64,000 nucleotides of DNA, from the NCBI RefSeq assembly GCF_016405145.1, contig NZ_JAEKIA010000011.1, positions 1 through 64,000 on the forward strand. Reading direction: 5' to 3'. Under the pieces are notes generated by a model. The model worked only from the letters and a program-made list of their open reading frames with translations, was not told the DNA's origin and made no database searches. The DNA is from Schaalia cardiffensis (GTDB lineage Bacteria > Actinomycetota > Actinomycetes > Actinomycetales > Actinomycetaceae). Below, in pieces: positions 28,585-37,182 of this stretch. Every line of letters starts with the position of its first letter. Within the stretch, counting starts at the first letter, position 1. Both the position numbers and the translations under genes were made by a program.

Positions 28585-29973
28585 GTGAGGCGCCGAGTCG
28601 TCGGAATCGAGACCGAGTACGGGCTCATGGCCGCCACCGCCGAAGGCGGAGCTTCCAGCATGGACGCCGAGCACGCGGCAGCGCAGCTCTTCAACCCCTT
28701 CCTTCGCGCAGGACGATCCTCCAACCTCTTCTTGAGGAACGGGGGACGCCTCTATCTCGACGTCGGCGCCCACCCTGAATATGCGACCGCGGAATGCGAC
28801 CGCCTCGAAGACCTGCTCGAACAAGACCGCGCAGGTTCGCTGATTTTGGCTGAACTTGCCCTCGAAGCCGATAAGGCCTTCGAAGAACTCGGACAGCCTG
28901 AAAGGCTGCACCTATTCCGCAACAACCTCGATTCTCAGGGCAATTCCTGCGGCTGCCACGAGAACTACCTCCTGCACCGCAGACGCGACTTCCGCCAGGT
29001 CGCCGACGCCCTCGTCTCCTTCTTCACGACCCGTCAGATCCTCGTCGGCAACGGCAAGATTCGGCACAGCGCTTCAGGGGCGGCACTGAGCTTCTCCCAA
29101 CGCGCCGAACAGATGTGGGACATGGTCTCCTCCGCGACGACGCGTTCACGACCGATCATCAACACCCGAGATGAACCCCTCGCCGATTCGGGCTCCTATC
29201 GACGCATGCACGTCATCGTTGGCGACACGAATGTCGCAGAGCCAACGAGCGCCCTGAAGATCGGCATGACGGAGCTGCTTTTGCAGGCCGTGGAAGACGG
29301 ACTTGTCATTGAGGATCTCGCTTTGGCGGACCCGATGCGGGCGATCCGCGAGATCTCAGTGGATCTGAGCGGCTCAACGCGGATCGAATTGGCCAATGGC
29401 CGCTGGGCGACTCCGATCGAGATTCAAAAAACGATCCGCGAGCGCGTGCTTGACTCCATTGACCCGGATTCAATGGATGAGATGCACCTGTACCTCGTCG
29501 ACTTGTGGGGGCGCGGCCTCGACGCGATTTCAAGTGGCGACTGGTCCACTGTGGAAACGGAACTCGATATTGCGATCAAGCGCAAGCTCTTATCGACCTA
29601 CGCGGCGAAGATCGGCACGACACTTGCAGACCCCAGAGTCGCGCGACTCGAACTGTCGTACCACGACATCACCGCCCAGGGGCTCTTGCCAAAACTCGAA
29701 GGCGCGGGCCTGGTCAAGCGCCTCACCTGCCCTGAAGGTGTCAGGCGCGCGATCACGACGCCCCCGCAAACGACCCGTGCGCGCCTGCGGGGCGCGATCA
29801 TTGGCGCAGCGGAAGATGCTCGCGCCGATGTGAGTGTCGACTGGGTGCACGCCCGATTGGATGACCATATGACGCCCCCGCTCTCCCTCCAAGATCCTCT
29901 GGCAAGCGAGGATCCGCGCGTCGACGCTTTCATTGAGAAGATCTACGATCACGCCCCGGTGTTGCCAGCATGA
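28585..29973 (+). CDS. pafA: Pup ligase PafA
   Basis: The 462-residue ligase begins RRRVVGIETEYGLMAA, the ATP-binding opening shared with Dop and glutamine synthetase-like enzymes, and has RLYLDVGAHPEYATAECD with metal-binding acids. It joins the gamma-carboxylate of Pup's C-terminal Glu to substrate lysines. The GTG at 28585 follows the pup stop by 1 nt and fits the family's N-terminus; upstream codons lie inside pup. The stop overlaps the next gene by 4 nt. Confidence 0.95.
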   Translation: MRRRVVGIETEYGLMAATAEGGASSMDAEHAAAQLFNPFLRAGRSSNLFLRNGGRLYLDVGAHPEYATAECDRLEDLLEQDRAGSLILAELALEADKAFEELGQPERLHLFRNNLDSQGNSCGCHENYLLHRRRDFRQVADALVSFFTTRQILVGNGKIRHSASGAALSFSQRAEQMWDMVSSATTRSRPIINTRDEPLADSGSYRRMHVIVGDTNVAEPTSALKIGMTELLLQAVEDGLVIEDLALADPMRAIREISVDLSGSTRIELANGRWATPIEIQKTIRERVLDSIDPDSMDEMHLYLVDLWGRGLDAISSGDWSTVETELDIAIKRKLLSTYAAKIGTTLADPRVARLELSYHDITAQGLLPKLEGAGLVKRLTCPEGVRRAITTPPQTTRARLRGAIIGAAEDARADVSVDWVHARLDDHMTPPLSLQDPLASEDPRVDAFIEKIYDHAPVLPA

Positions 29974-30941
29974 GCTCTCCTTTCCCTGATCGACGCCACA
30001 GGAAACGTCCGAAGAAGAGGCGCCTGCCTTGGGTTCTCCTCGGCCTCGTTCTTGTGCTGCTTTTCAGCTTGGGCGTACTCGCAGTCCTGCGCCCCTGGGA
30101 AGAAGCGACAGACACGGCCCAATCAGCGCCCCTCGGGGCTTTGGATGCGGTGTCTGTTTCCGGGCGCGCGGGAGCGACCCCCGTCATCTCTTTGACGAGA
30201 CCACTGACAGTTGGGGCCCTGAAATTCAGAGTCCTGGAAAACGGGGAGGGCAGGGACATCAGCTCGGGTTCCCCGGTGCTCTTATCCCTCAGTTCTTTCG
30301 ACGGGACTTCCGGAGCGTCAAAGTCCCCAAGGGGGCGGCCCCGCCTCGTCGTCGGGCATGCGCATCCCGAAGCACTCGGCGTGGATCTGGCGAGCCTGGT
30401 CATCGGCCAGAAGGAAGGGGCCCGGATCGTGACGATCCGTCCCCTCGGTTCTCAGGCCGATGGTACGACGCCAAGTGAGATCACAGTGATCGATATTCTC
30501 GCCTCGAGCGCCTACGGGGATGAGAACACTGGAGAACATGCGGGGCCCCTTCAGGTTGAGATGACCGCGGACGGCCCCCTCGTCACTCACGATGCGAGTG
30601 TGCCGAGGGGGACGAGCGTCCAAACGCTCATCCGCGGCGACGGCCCCCAGGTGAGGGAACATGATCGCGTTGTCGCACAGTATGCCGTGATCGGATGGTC
30701 CGATTCCCTCGTCCGCTCGTCGACTTGGCTCGATGGGATGCCCCAACTTGTTCCCCTCGACTCGACGATGAAGGGACTTTCGGAGGCTCTGGTCGACCGC
30801 AGGGTCGGTTCACGCCTGGCGATCACGGTCCCACCCGATCTTGCTACCGGAGATGACACCTTGTGCATTGTCATCGATATTCTCGGAACGGAGCCCGCCG
30901 GGGAGGATGAGCCCGAAGCTGAGGACGAGTCCGCGCGTTGA
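29970..30941 (+). CDS. Membrane-anchored FKBP-type peptidyl-prolyl isomerase-like protein
   Basis: The 323-residue protein has a basic N-terminus (RRHRKRPKKRR), one transmembrane segment (about 19-42, PWVLLGLVLVLLFSLGVLAV) and two extracytoplasmic FKBP-like regions. The C-terminal one is recognisable (GTSVQTLIRGDGPQVREHDRVVAQY, and a late GSRLAITVPPDLATGDDTLCIVIDIL). FKBP genes adjoin pafA in other actinobacteria. Active-site aromatics are poorly conserved, so isomerase activity is uncertain. It ends in an acidic tail. Confidence 0.8.
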   Translation: MSSPFPDRRHRKRPKKRRLPWVLLGLVLVLLFSLGVLAVLRPWEEATDTAQSAPLGALDAVSVSGRAGATPVISLTRPLTVGALKFRVLENGEGRDISSGSPVLLSLSSFDGTSGASKSPRGRPRLVVGHAHPEALGVDLASLVIGQKEGARIVTIRPLGSQADGTTPSEITVIDILASSAYGDENTGEHAGPLQVEMTADGPLVTHDASVPRGTSVQTLIRGDGPQVREHDRVVAQYAVIGWSDSLVRSSTWLDGMPQLVPLDSTMKGLSEALVDRRVGSRLAITVPPDLATGDDTLCIVIDILGTEPAGEDEPEAEDESAR

Positions 30942-31005
30942 ACAGGGCGGGGTGACGAACGCCCACTTTTCTGGACTGCGCTCGAAGAAGCCGCATCCGG
31001 GCAAC

Positions 31006-31011
31006 TAGGAT
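31006..31011 (+). promoter_or_regulatory. hisF -10 element (TAGGAT), leaderless start at 31018
   Basis: TAGGAT is 6 nt before the hisF ATG. Confidence 0.5.
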
Positions 31012-31017
31012 CAGAGC

Positions 31018-31791
31018 ATGCCCGTAGCTTTGCGTATCATCCCCTGCCTTGATGTTGATGCTGGTCGCGTCGTCAAAGGCGTGAATTTTGAGAATCTTCG
31101 CGATGCCGGGGACCCGGTGGAACTCGCCTCCCGCTACAGCACAGAAGGCGCTGACGAAATCACCTTCCTCGACGTTTCGGCCTCCTCACAGGGACGCGCC
31201 ACAATGCTCGATGTCGTCGCCAAGACCGCCGAAGAGGTTTTCGTGCCGCTCACGGTCGGAGGTGGGGTCCGCAGTGTCGAGGACGTGGCCCGCCTCCTCG
31301 CCCACGGCGCAGACAAGGTCGGCATCAACACGGCCGCGATCGCAGACCCTGATCTCATCTCAAGGGTCGCGGATCGTTTCGGCGATCAGGTCCTCGTCCT
31401 GTCCGTTGACGCACGCAGATGTCCCGAGGGCGTGACCACGGCCTCCGGTTTTGAGGTGACGACCCACGGCGGCAAACGCTCCACCGGCATTGACGCCCTC
31501 GAATGGGCTCTGAAAGCCGCTTCCCTTGGCGCAGGGGAGATTCTGTTGAATTCCATGGACGCTGATGGGGTGCGCACGGGTTTCGACCTTGAGATGCTCA
31601 CCGTGTTCCGCTCCGAAGTCACCATCCCACTGATCGCCTCCGGGGGAGCGGGCACGGTCGAGCATTTCCTGGAAGCGGCGCGAACGGGCGCGGACGCGCT
31701 CCTAGCCGCTTCGGTGTTCCACTTCGGCGAAGTTGCGATCTCAGACGTGAAGAACGCGCTTCACAAGGTGGGCTTCGAGGTCCGCATCTGA
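31018..31791 (+). CDS. hisF: Imidazole glycerol phosphate synthase cyclase subunit HisF
   Basis: The 257-residue TIM barrel opens with [18 protein letters not shown] (catalytic Asp12) and has the phosphate-binding [15 protein letters not shown] and the later [13 protein letters not shown]. It converts PRFAR and ammonia to imidazole glycerol phosphate and AICAR together with HisH. The other subunit is not in this window; hisE and hisG lie about 25 kb downstream, so the histidine genes are scattered. Confidence 0.96.
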   Translation: MPVALRIIPCLDVDAGRVVKGVNFENLRDAGDPVELASRYSTEGADEITFLDVSASSQGRATMLDVVAKTAEEVFVPLTVGGGVRSVEDVARLLAHGADKVGINTAAIADPDLISRVADRFGDQVLVLSVDARRCPEGVTTASGFEVTTHGGKRSTGIDALEWALKAASLGAGEILLNSMDADGVRTGFDLEMLTVFRSEVTIPLIASGGAGTVEHFLEAARTGADALLAASVFHFGEVAISDVKNALHKVGFEVRI

Positions 31792-31834
31792 GGACCACCG
31801 GGGCCGGGGCCCTTCGCTGTGGGAGACTGAGGGC

Positions 31835-33046
31835 ATGCTCAGATGGATGACCGCGGGAGAATCGCACGGGCCAGCGCTGGTCGCCGTGATCGAAGGGGTT
31901 CCTGCTGGCCTGGAGTTACAGACCTCAGACTTTGAAAGGGCGCTGTGGAGGCGCCGACTCGGACACGGGCGAGGAGCCCGTCAAAAGTTTGAGAAGGACC
32001 GAGTGAGGATCCTCGGCGGGGTTCGCCACGGCCTGACTTTCGGCGCTCCGATTGCTATTGAGATTGCGAACTCGGAGTGGCCGAAATGGGAGACCGTCAT
32101 GTCGGCCGACCCGGTGGATCCCGAAGCGTTGCTTATCGATGCGGGAAGCGGGGACGAACGCGAAATCGCGCGCAACAAGCCCTTGACCAGACCCCGCCCC
32201 GGGCACGCCGACCTGGCGGGAATGCTCTCCTACGAACTTGAAGACGCCAGGCCCGTCCTCGAGCGCGCCTCAGCGAGAGAGACCGCGGCGCGCGTCGCCC
32301 TCGGGGCGGTGGCGGAAGCGATTCTCACCCAGGTCGGGGGAGTGCAACTCCTCAGCCACGTCATCCAGGTCGGAAGCCTGCGTGCCGAAGAACCCATCCT
32401 GCCGATGCCGGGCGACGAGGAAGCACTCAACGCCTCCGCGATGCGGACCCTCGACGCGGATCTCGATCAACGATTCCGCGAACTCGTGGACCACACGAAA
32501 GCCAATGGCAACACCATCGGAGGGGTCGTGGAGGTCATCGCCTGGGGTGTTCCAATCGGATTGGGAAGCCATGTGAGCGCCCGCGCACGCTTGGACGCGA
32601 AGATCGCTCACGCCCTCATGTCGATCCAATCAGTCAAAGGCGTGGAGATCGGTGACGGCTTCGCCCAGGCGGCGATGCTCGGCTCTGAGGCCCACGATGA
32701 AATCCTCAAAGGCCCAGACGGCCACCTGCTGCGGGCCTCCAACCACGCCGGCGGAATCGAGGGCGGCACCTCGAACGGCCAACCGATCGTCGTGCGCGCC
32801 GCATTCAAAGCGATCTCAACCGTGCCCCGCGCCCTGCGCAGCGTTGACCTGGCAAGCGGAGAAGAAGCCCTCGGCCTTCACCAGCGTTCTGACACCTGTC
32901 AGCTCGTGCCCGGCGCACTGATCGCCCAGGCCGAACTCGCCCTCGTCCTCGCCGATGCCCTCTTCGAACACGCCGGAGGAAAAAGCGTCGCCGAAATGAG
33001 GCGCAATCTTGAGGCCTACCGCCAGCGAGTGGGGGAGCGCGCATGA
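31835..33046 (+). CDS. aroC: Chorismate synthase
   Basis: The 403-residue enzyme converts EPSP to chorismate with reduced FMN. It begins RWMTAGESHGPALVAVIEG and has GRGARQKFEKDRVRILGGV, KPLTRPRPGHADLAG and SVDLASGEEALGLHQRSDTC, all typical. It is 43 nt downstream of hisF and overlaps aroKB by 4 nt, so it begins the aromatic-pathway operon. Confidence 0.97.
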   Translation: MLRWMTAGESHGPALVAVIEGVPAGLELQTSDFERALWRRRLGHGRGARQKFEKDRVRILGGVRHGLTFGAPIAIEIANSEWPKWETVMSADPVDPEALLIDAGSGDEREIARNKPLTRPRPGHADLAGMLSYELEDARPVLERASARETAARVALGAVAEAILTQVGGVQLLSHVIQVGSLRAEEPILPMPGDEEALNASAMRTLDADLDQRFRELVDHTKANGNTIGGVVEVIAWGVPIGLGSHVSARARLDAKIAHALMSIQSVKGVEIGDGFAQAAMLGSEAHDEILKGPDGHLLRASNHAGGIEGGTSNGQPIVVRAAFKAISTVPRALRSVDLASGEEALGLHQRSDTCQLVPGALIAQAELALVLADALFEHAGGKSVAEMRRNLEAYRQRVGERA

Positions 33047-34632
33047 CGTCCCTCTCGCTGCCGATCGTGCTCGTCGGTCTTCCCGGTGCCGGAAAGACGA
33101 AAGTCGGGCGCCTCGCCGCTCAATCCCTCGGTGTTGCGCATATCGACACGGACCGGCTCATCGAAGAAGAAGCGGGATGCTCGATCTCGACGATCTTCGC
33201 CCAAGAAGGCGAAGCGGGGTTCCGTGAGCGCGAGGCTCAGGCCGTGGAACGCGCCCTCAAGATGAAAGCGATCATCTCCTTGGGAGGCGGGGCCGTCACT
33301 TCGCCCAGGGTACGTGAACTCCTCAAGAACGTTGACGTCGTACGGATCGAAGTCGAACACGAAGAGCTCTTACGCAGGGTCACGAAGAAGAACCACCGTC
33401 CACTGCTGCGAGAGGACCCTGATGGGGTACTGCTCAGGCTGCGCGAGGAGCGCGAACCCTACTACCGGGAGGTTGAAACCGTGACACTGCCCTCCGATGA
33501 TGGCCCCGCCCTGGAGGTCGCCGAACGCCTCCTCGGTCTCATTGACACGCACAGGAGCACGATCCACGTCAAAGGCAGCGCCCCCTACGATGTGCTCATC
33601 ACACGGGGAATCACCGCCGAAGCGATCCTGGAGGTCCTCCGCCCCCAGGCAACGAAGGTCCTCCTCGTTCACGCCTCCCCAGTGGAGGAGGCGGCACAGG
33701 AAATTGCTGAGGGCTTGCGCGCCCAAGGACTCGAAGTTCATCTTGCCTCCCACCCCGAGGGCGAGGCCGCGAAGAGCCTCAACGTCGTCGCGGGCCTGTG
33801 GGATCTGGCGGGACGGATCACACTCGGACGCGCGGACGCGCTTGTCGCGATCGGTGGTGGAGCAACCACCGACATGGCGGGCTTCGTCGCTGCGACCTGG
33901 CTTCGGGGCATCGACCTCGTGACCGTGCCGACGACACTCTTGGCGATGGTGGATGCCGCAATCGGAGGCAAGACGGGGATCAATACGGCGGCGGGTAAGA
34001 ATCTCGTCGGCTCCTTCCACCCTCCCAGGCGGGTCCTGTGCGATCTCGATTTCCTCTCAAGCCTTCCCGAGCGTGATTTTCGGGCCGGCATGGCTGAGGT
34101 TTTCAAATGCGGGTTCATCTGTGACGAGAAGATCCTCGCCATCGTTGAGGAAGCGGAGCCGGACACTCTGATCGACCCGACTTCACCTGAGCTTCGTGAA
34201 CTCCTTGAACGGGCGATCGGCGTCAAAGCGCGGGTCGTCTCCGAAGACCTCAAAGAATCCGGGCTGCGCGAGATCCTCAATTACGGGCACACTTTCGCTC
34301 ACGCGATTGAACGCTGCGAGGACTACACCTGGCGTCACGGCGAAGCGGTCGCCGTTGGCTGCGTTTTCGCCGCACACCTGGCGCAGCTGCGGGGGCTAGT
34401 CTCCCAAGAGGAGGTGGCGCGCCATATTCGCGTGTTGTCGAAAATGGGGCTTCCAACCTCCTACGAGGGCGCAACGCTCGGGGAATTGAAGGATGTGATC
34501 GCCTCCGATAAGAAGGCGCGTCAGGGGCGCATGAGGTTCATCCTCCTCAAAGGAATCGCCCGCCCTGAAGCCTTCCAGGTCGAGCCCTCTGAACTGGATG
34601 AGCCCGCAGAGAGGATCGGGATTCACTCATGA
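33043..34632 (+). CDS. aroKB: Fused shikimate kinase / 3-dehydroquinate synthase
   Basis: The 529-residue protein joins two shikimate-pathway enzymes. Residues 1 to about 168 are shikimate kinase, with Walker A GLPGAGKTKVG, the DTD motif, GFREREAQ, SLGGGAV and the lid arginine HRPLLRED. Residues about 175-515 are 3-dehydroquinate synthase, with the NAD-binding AIGGGATTDMAGFVAATWLRG, the VPTTLLAMVDAAIGGKTGIN motif and the metal-binding NYGHTFAHAIE. All catalytic motifs look intact in both halves. It overlaps aroC upstream and a second kinase-like gene downstream, both by 4 nt. Confidence 0.95.
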   Translation: MTSLSLPIVLVGLPGAGKTKVGRLAAQSLGVAHIDTDRLIEEEAGCSISTIFAQEGEAGFREREAQAVERALKMKAIISLGGGAVTSPRVRELLKNVDVVRIEVEHEELLRRVTKKNHRPLLREDPDGVLLRLREEREPYYREVETVTLPSDDGPALEVAERLLGLIDTHRSTIHVKGSAPYDVLITRGITAEAILEVLRPQATKVLLVHASPVEEAAQEIAEGLRAQGLEVHLASHPEGEAAKSLNVVAGLWDLAGRITLGRADALVAIGGGATTDMAGFVAATWLRGIDLVTVPTTLLAMVDAAIGGKTGINTAAGKNLVGSFHPPRRVLCDLDFLSSLPERDFRAGMAEVFKCGFICDEKILAIVEEAEPDTLIDPTSPELRELLERAIGVKARVVSEDLKESGLREILNYGHTFAHAIERCEDYTWRHGEAVAVGCVFAAHLAQLRGLVSQEEVARHIRVLSKMGLPTSYEGATLGELKDVIASDKKARQGRMRFILLKGIARPEAFQVEPSELDEPAERIGIHS

Positions 34633-35159
34633 ACACGCCGCTCCTCGTGCTTGTCGGCGTGTCCGGCGCGGGCAAAACGAGCGTCGGGCGCCTCCTCGCC
34701 GACACACTCGGGGTCGACTTCCTTGAGGCCGATGACATCGTGGAGAACACCCTCGGTGCGCCCATTGCTGAGCTCGTGATCCGCAATGCGCCAGGGCTTG
34801 CCGAGGCCCGCAGGAATGCCGCACTGAGGGTTTTGACGAGCCCGGGGGCGGTGGTGACGCTGGGCGCCAGCCAGATCGAGGACGAGCAGACGCTGCGTGC
34901 CCTGCACGATGCGAAAGCCCAGGGCACGAGAGTCGTCGAGCTGAGTGTCGAGATCAGCGAGCTCGCGAGACGTCAGGGATTGAACGCTCCACGTTCACTA
35001 GCTCTGGGTGCACCGAGGGCGCAGCTCGCCATGATGATGAAGACTCTTCGGGCCCGGTACCTGGATGTGGCGGATTCATCAGTACAAACCGGTGGCCGTG
35101 AGCCCCGGGAGATCGCGGAGTCGATTGTGCGGGAGTGTAGACTTACGGGCGATTCTTAA
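34629..35159 (+). CDS. Shikimate kinase-like protein, probably a pseudoenzyme
   Basis: The 176-residue P-loop protein keeps Walker A GVSGAGKTSVG and the shikimate-kinase layout, including the late RARYLDVAD segment. Substrate-binding motifs have decayed: the F-R-x-x-E position reads LAEARRNA, the GGG loop reads TLGASQ, and the lid RPLL reads NAPRSLAL. The complete kinase domain fused to AroB is immediately upstream with a 4-nt overlap. It may be a relic, a regulatory paralogue or a kinase for another substrate. Confidence 0.8.
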   Translation: MNTPLLVLVGVSGAGKTSVGRLLADTLGVDFLEADDIVENTLGAPIAELVIRNAPGLAEARRNAALRVLTSPGAVVTLGASQIEDEQTLRALHDAKAQGTRVVELSVEISELARRQGLNAPRSLALGAPRAQLAMMMKTLRARYLDVADSSVQTGGREPREIAESIVRECRLTGDS

Positions 35160-35183
35160 TCTCCCCGACAGTGAGGTACCCCT

Positions 35184-35747
35184 GTGGCAACGACGAATGA
35201 TCTGAAGAACGGCCTCGTGATGGTCATCGATGGCCAGCTCTGGCAGGTCGTCGAGTTCCAGCACGTCAAACCGGGCAAGGGCCCCGCGTTCGTGCGCACG
35301 AAGATCAAGAACGTCCTTTCCGGTAAGACCGTCGACAAGACCTTCAACGCTGGCCTCAAGATCGAGACTGCGACCGTCGACCGCCGTGACATGACCTACC
35401 TGTACCAGGACGGCACCGACTACGTCTTCATGGACCAGTCGACCTACGAGCAGATCAACGTGTCCGCTGAGACCGTCGGCGACGCGAAGAACTTCATGGT
35501 CGAGAACCAGGATGTCATCGTCTCCCTCCACGAGGGCACTGTCCTCTTCGTTGAACTTCCCGCCACCGTCGTCCTCGAGATCACCCACACCGAGCCGGGC
35601 CTGCAGGGCGACCGCTCCTCGGCGGGCACGAAGCCCGCGACCCTCGAGACCGGCTACGAGATTCAGGTTCCCCTCTTCATGGAGGAAGGCACCCGCGTCA
35701 AGGTCGATACTCGCGACGGCTCCTACTCCGGCCGCGTCACCGACTGA
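35184..35747 (+). CDS. efp: Translation elongation factor P
   Basis: The 187-residue protein has three beta-barrel domains. The tip of the KOW-like first domain is [10 protein letters not shown] with Lys32 at the position that is modified in some bacteria. It relieves ribosome stalling at proline runs. The GTG at 35184 starts the family's ATTNDLKNG sequence, with GAGG upstream. The stop overlaps nusB by one base. The usual aro-efp-nusB-pyrR order of actinobacteria is preserved. Confidence 0.96.
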   Translation: MATTNDLKNGLVMVIDGQLWQVVEFQHVKPGKGPAFVRTKIKNVLSGKTVDKTFNAGLKIETATVDRRDMTYLYQDGTDYVFMDQSTYEQINVSAETVGDAKNFMVENQDVIVSLHEGTVLFVELPATVVLEITHTEPGLQGDRSSAGTKPATLETGYEIQVPLFMEEGTRVKVDTRDGSYSGRVTD

Positions 35748-36421
35748 TGTCGCGCGCGTTCCGCTTCACCTCCCGCACGAAGGCCCGCAAACGCGCGGCC
35801 GACGTCGTTTTCGAAGCCGACCAGCGCGGCATGGGACGCGACTCGGAGGTCCTGCGCGACCTTTTGCGTCAGCGCCGCGTCATCACCGCCGCGGAAACCC
35901 CCCTTCCCGAGTACTCGATTCAGATCATCGAGGGCGTTGCGAATAACCTGCGACGCATCGACGATCTCATTGCCGCTCGCGCGAAGGTCTCGGGACTGGA
36001 CCGCATTGCGGCCGTGGACCTTGCGGTCATGCGCGTCGCAGTGTGGGAGATGCTCGAAAACTCTGAGGATGTTTCTCCGATCATTGCGATCGATGAAGCG
36101 ATTTCGATCGTGAAGTCCTTGTCAACGGATGCTGCGCCGAGCTTCGTCAATGCGGTCCTCGATGCGATCCGTAAGGATCTTGAGGCTCCGGCGTGGACGC
36201 GCCGCGAATCCTCAGTCGTTGAAGACGAGCCCGCGCTCGATTCTGAAGACGGGCCCGCGCTCGGCCTTGAGGACGAGGGCGAAGAGCCCACGGAAGAACA
36301 CGACAACGCTGAAGACGCGCCACTATCACCCGAGCTTGCGGAACCTGGTGAGGAGGGGCCCGCAGACGAGCTCAGCGATGAGGAGCTTGCCGAGCTTGAC
36401 GAACTCCTCGACGAATACTGA
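35747..36421 (+). CDS. nusB: Transcription antitermination factor NusB with acidic tail
   Basis: The 224-residue protein has the all-helical NusB core in residues 1 to about 145 (RTKARKRAADVVFEADQRG at the start; AVDLAVMRVAVWEML; IAIDEAISIVKSLS; FVNAVLDAIRKDL). With S10 (NusE) it binds boxA RNA. A roughly 70-residue C-terminal extension (about 155-224) is almost all Glu/Asp, Pro and Ala, and contains a near repeat (DSEDGPAL, GLEDEGEE). The function of the tail is unknown. Confidence 0.94.
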   Translation: MSRAFRFTSRTKARKRAADVVFEADQRGMGRDSEVLRDLLRQRRVITAAETPLPEYSIQIIEGVANNLRRIDDLIAARAKVSGLDRIAAVDLAVMRVAVWEMLENSEDVSPIIAIDEAISIVKSLSTDAAPSFVNAVLDAIRKDLEAPAWTRRESSVVEDEPALDSEDGPALGLEDEGEEPTEEHDNAEDAPLSPELAEPGEEGPADELSDEELAELDELLDEY

Positions 36422-36437
36422 TCGACTCACACGCCTG

Positions 36438-36466
36438 GGGCGGCCGACCATGAAGGTGGGCCGCCC
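36438..36466 (+). terminator. Hairpin after nusB
   Basis: GGGCGGCC (36438-36445) pairs with GGCCGCCC (36459-36466), with an inner ACC/GGT pairing. It has no T tract but probably ends the aro-efp-nusB transcript. Confidence 0.7.
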
Positions 36467-36549
36467 TAAACGTGTCCCTGGGAGGGGATTGCCCAGGATG
36501 GATTGTGTTCCACGGGATGAACGTCTGGCTATTCCCACCTTGGGCCCGC

Positions 36550-36555
36550 TATCGT
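36550..36555 (+). promoter_or_regulatory. Possible pyr operon -10 element (TATCGT)
   Basis: TATCGT lies about 57 nt before the pyrR ATG, which would give a short leader carrying the PyrR-binding hairpin. Only a weak candidate. Confidence 0.35.
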
Positions 36556-36571
36556 TGAGCGCGGAAGCATT

Positions 36572-36605
36572 CCTTTAAGGACCGTCCAGAGAGGCGGGGA
36601 AGGAG
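36572..36605 (+). promoter_or_regulatory. PyrR-binding RNA hairpin overlapping the pyrR ribosome binding site
   Basis: CGTCCAGAGAGGCG (36583-36596) matches the known PyrR-binding loop consensus ARUCCNGNGAGGYU except for the outer A-U pair, which is replaced by C-G. The flanking CCTT (36572-36575) can pair with AAGG (36600-36603). That AAGG is the first part of the pyrR ribosome binding site AAGGAG. PyrR bound with UMP would therefore hide the binding site. This suggests translational repression of the pyr operon, as described for mycobacteria. Confidence 0.8.
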
Positions 36606-36611
36606 ATCCGC

Positions 36612-37181
36612 ATGGGATCAGTGCATTCATCCGACGAACGAGCTTTGAGAGGCAAAGAAGTCCTCGGAGCCGATGACGTGGCCAGATCCCTCACACGGAT
36701 CGCCTTTGAAATCATTGAACGCAATGGCGACACCGAGGAACTCGTCATCGCGGGAATCCCGACGCGCGGAGCTTTTCTCGCCAAGCGCCTCGTGGAAAGG
36801 ATCAGCGAAGTCGGCGGCCTCACTGCGGAGTACGCGATCATCGATCCGACAATGTTCCGCGACGACTTGGCCGACAAACCACTGCGCACTCCCAAACCCA
36901 CGCTCATTCCCCCTGCGGGAATCGACGGGCGTACCGTGATCCTCGTTGACGATGTTCTCTACACCGGACGCACCATCAAAGCAACCCTTGATGCTCTCAG
37001 CGGCATTGGACGCCCCAGCCGCGTCCAGCTCGCCGTCCTCGTTGACCGCGGACACCGTGAACTGCCGATCCGCCCCGACTACGTCGGCAAGAACCTGCCG
37101 ACCTCTCGCCAGGAGACTGTGACCATTCTCCTGAAGGAAAGCGACGGACGCGACGGCGTCCTGCTCGGAAAGGAGAATTGA
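36612..37181 (+). CDS. pyrR: Pyrimidine operon regulator / uracil phosphoribosyltransferase PyrR
   Basis: The 189-residue PRTase-fold protein has the PRPP motif [21 protein letters not shown] and the PyrR features [22 protein letters not shown] and the late [19 protein letters not shown]. It binds pyr leader RNA in response to UMP and has weak uracil PRTase activity. AAGGAG is 6 nt before the ATG and lies in the 3' arm of the PyrR hairpin. pyrB starts 1 nt after the stop. Confidence 0.96.
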   Translation: MGSVHSSDERALRGKEVLGADDVARSLTRIAFEIIERNGDTEELVIAGIPTRGAFLAKRLVERISEVGGLTAEYAIIDPTMFRDDLADKPLRTPKPTLIPPAGIDGRTVILVDDVLYTGRTIKATLDALSGIGRPSRVQLAVLVDRGHRELPIRPDYVGKNLPTSRQETVTILLKESDGRDGVLLGKEN

Positions 37182-37182
37182 A

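Noticed and set aside
28383-28600. Possible hidden prcB/prcA genes between pup and pafA
   Set aside because: Only 1 nt separates the pup stop and the pafA start, so there is no room for them.
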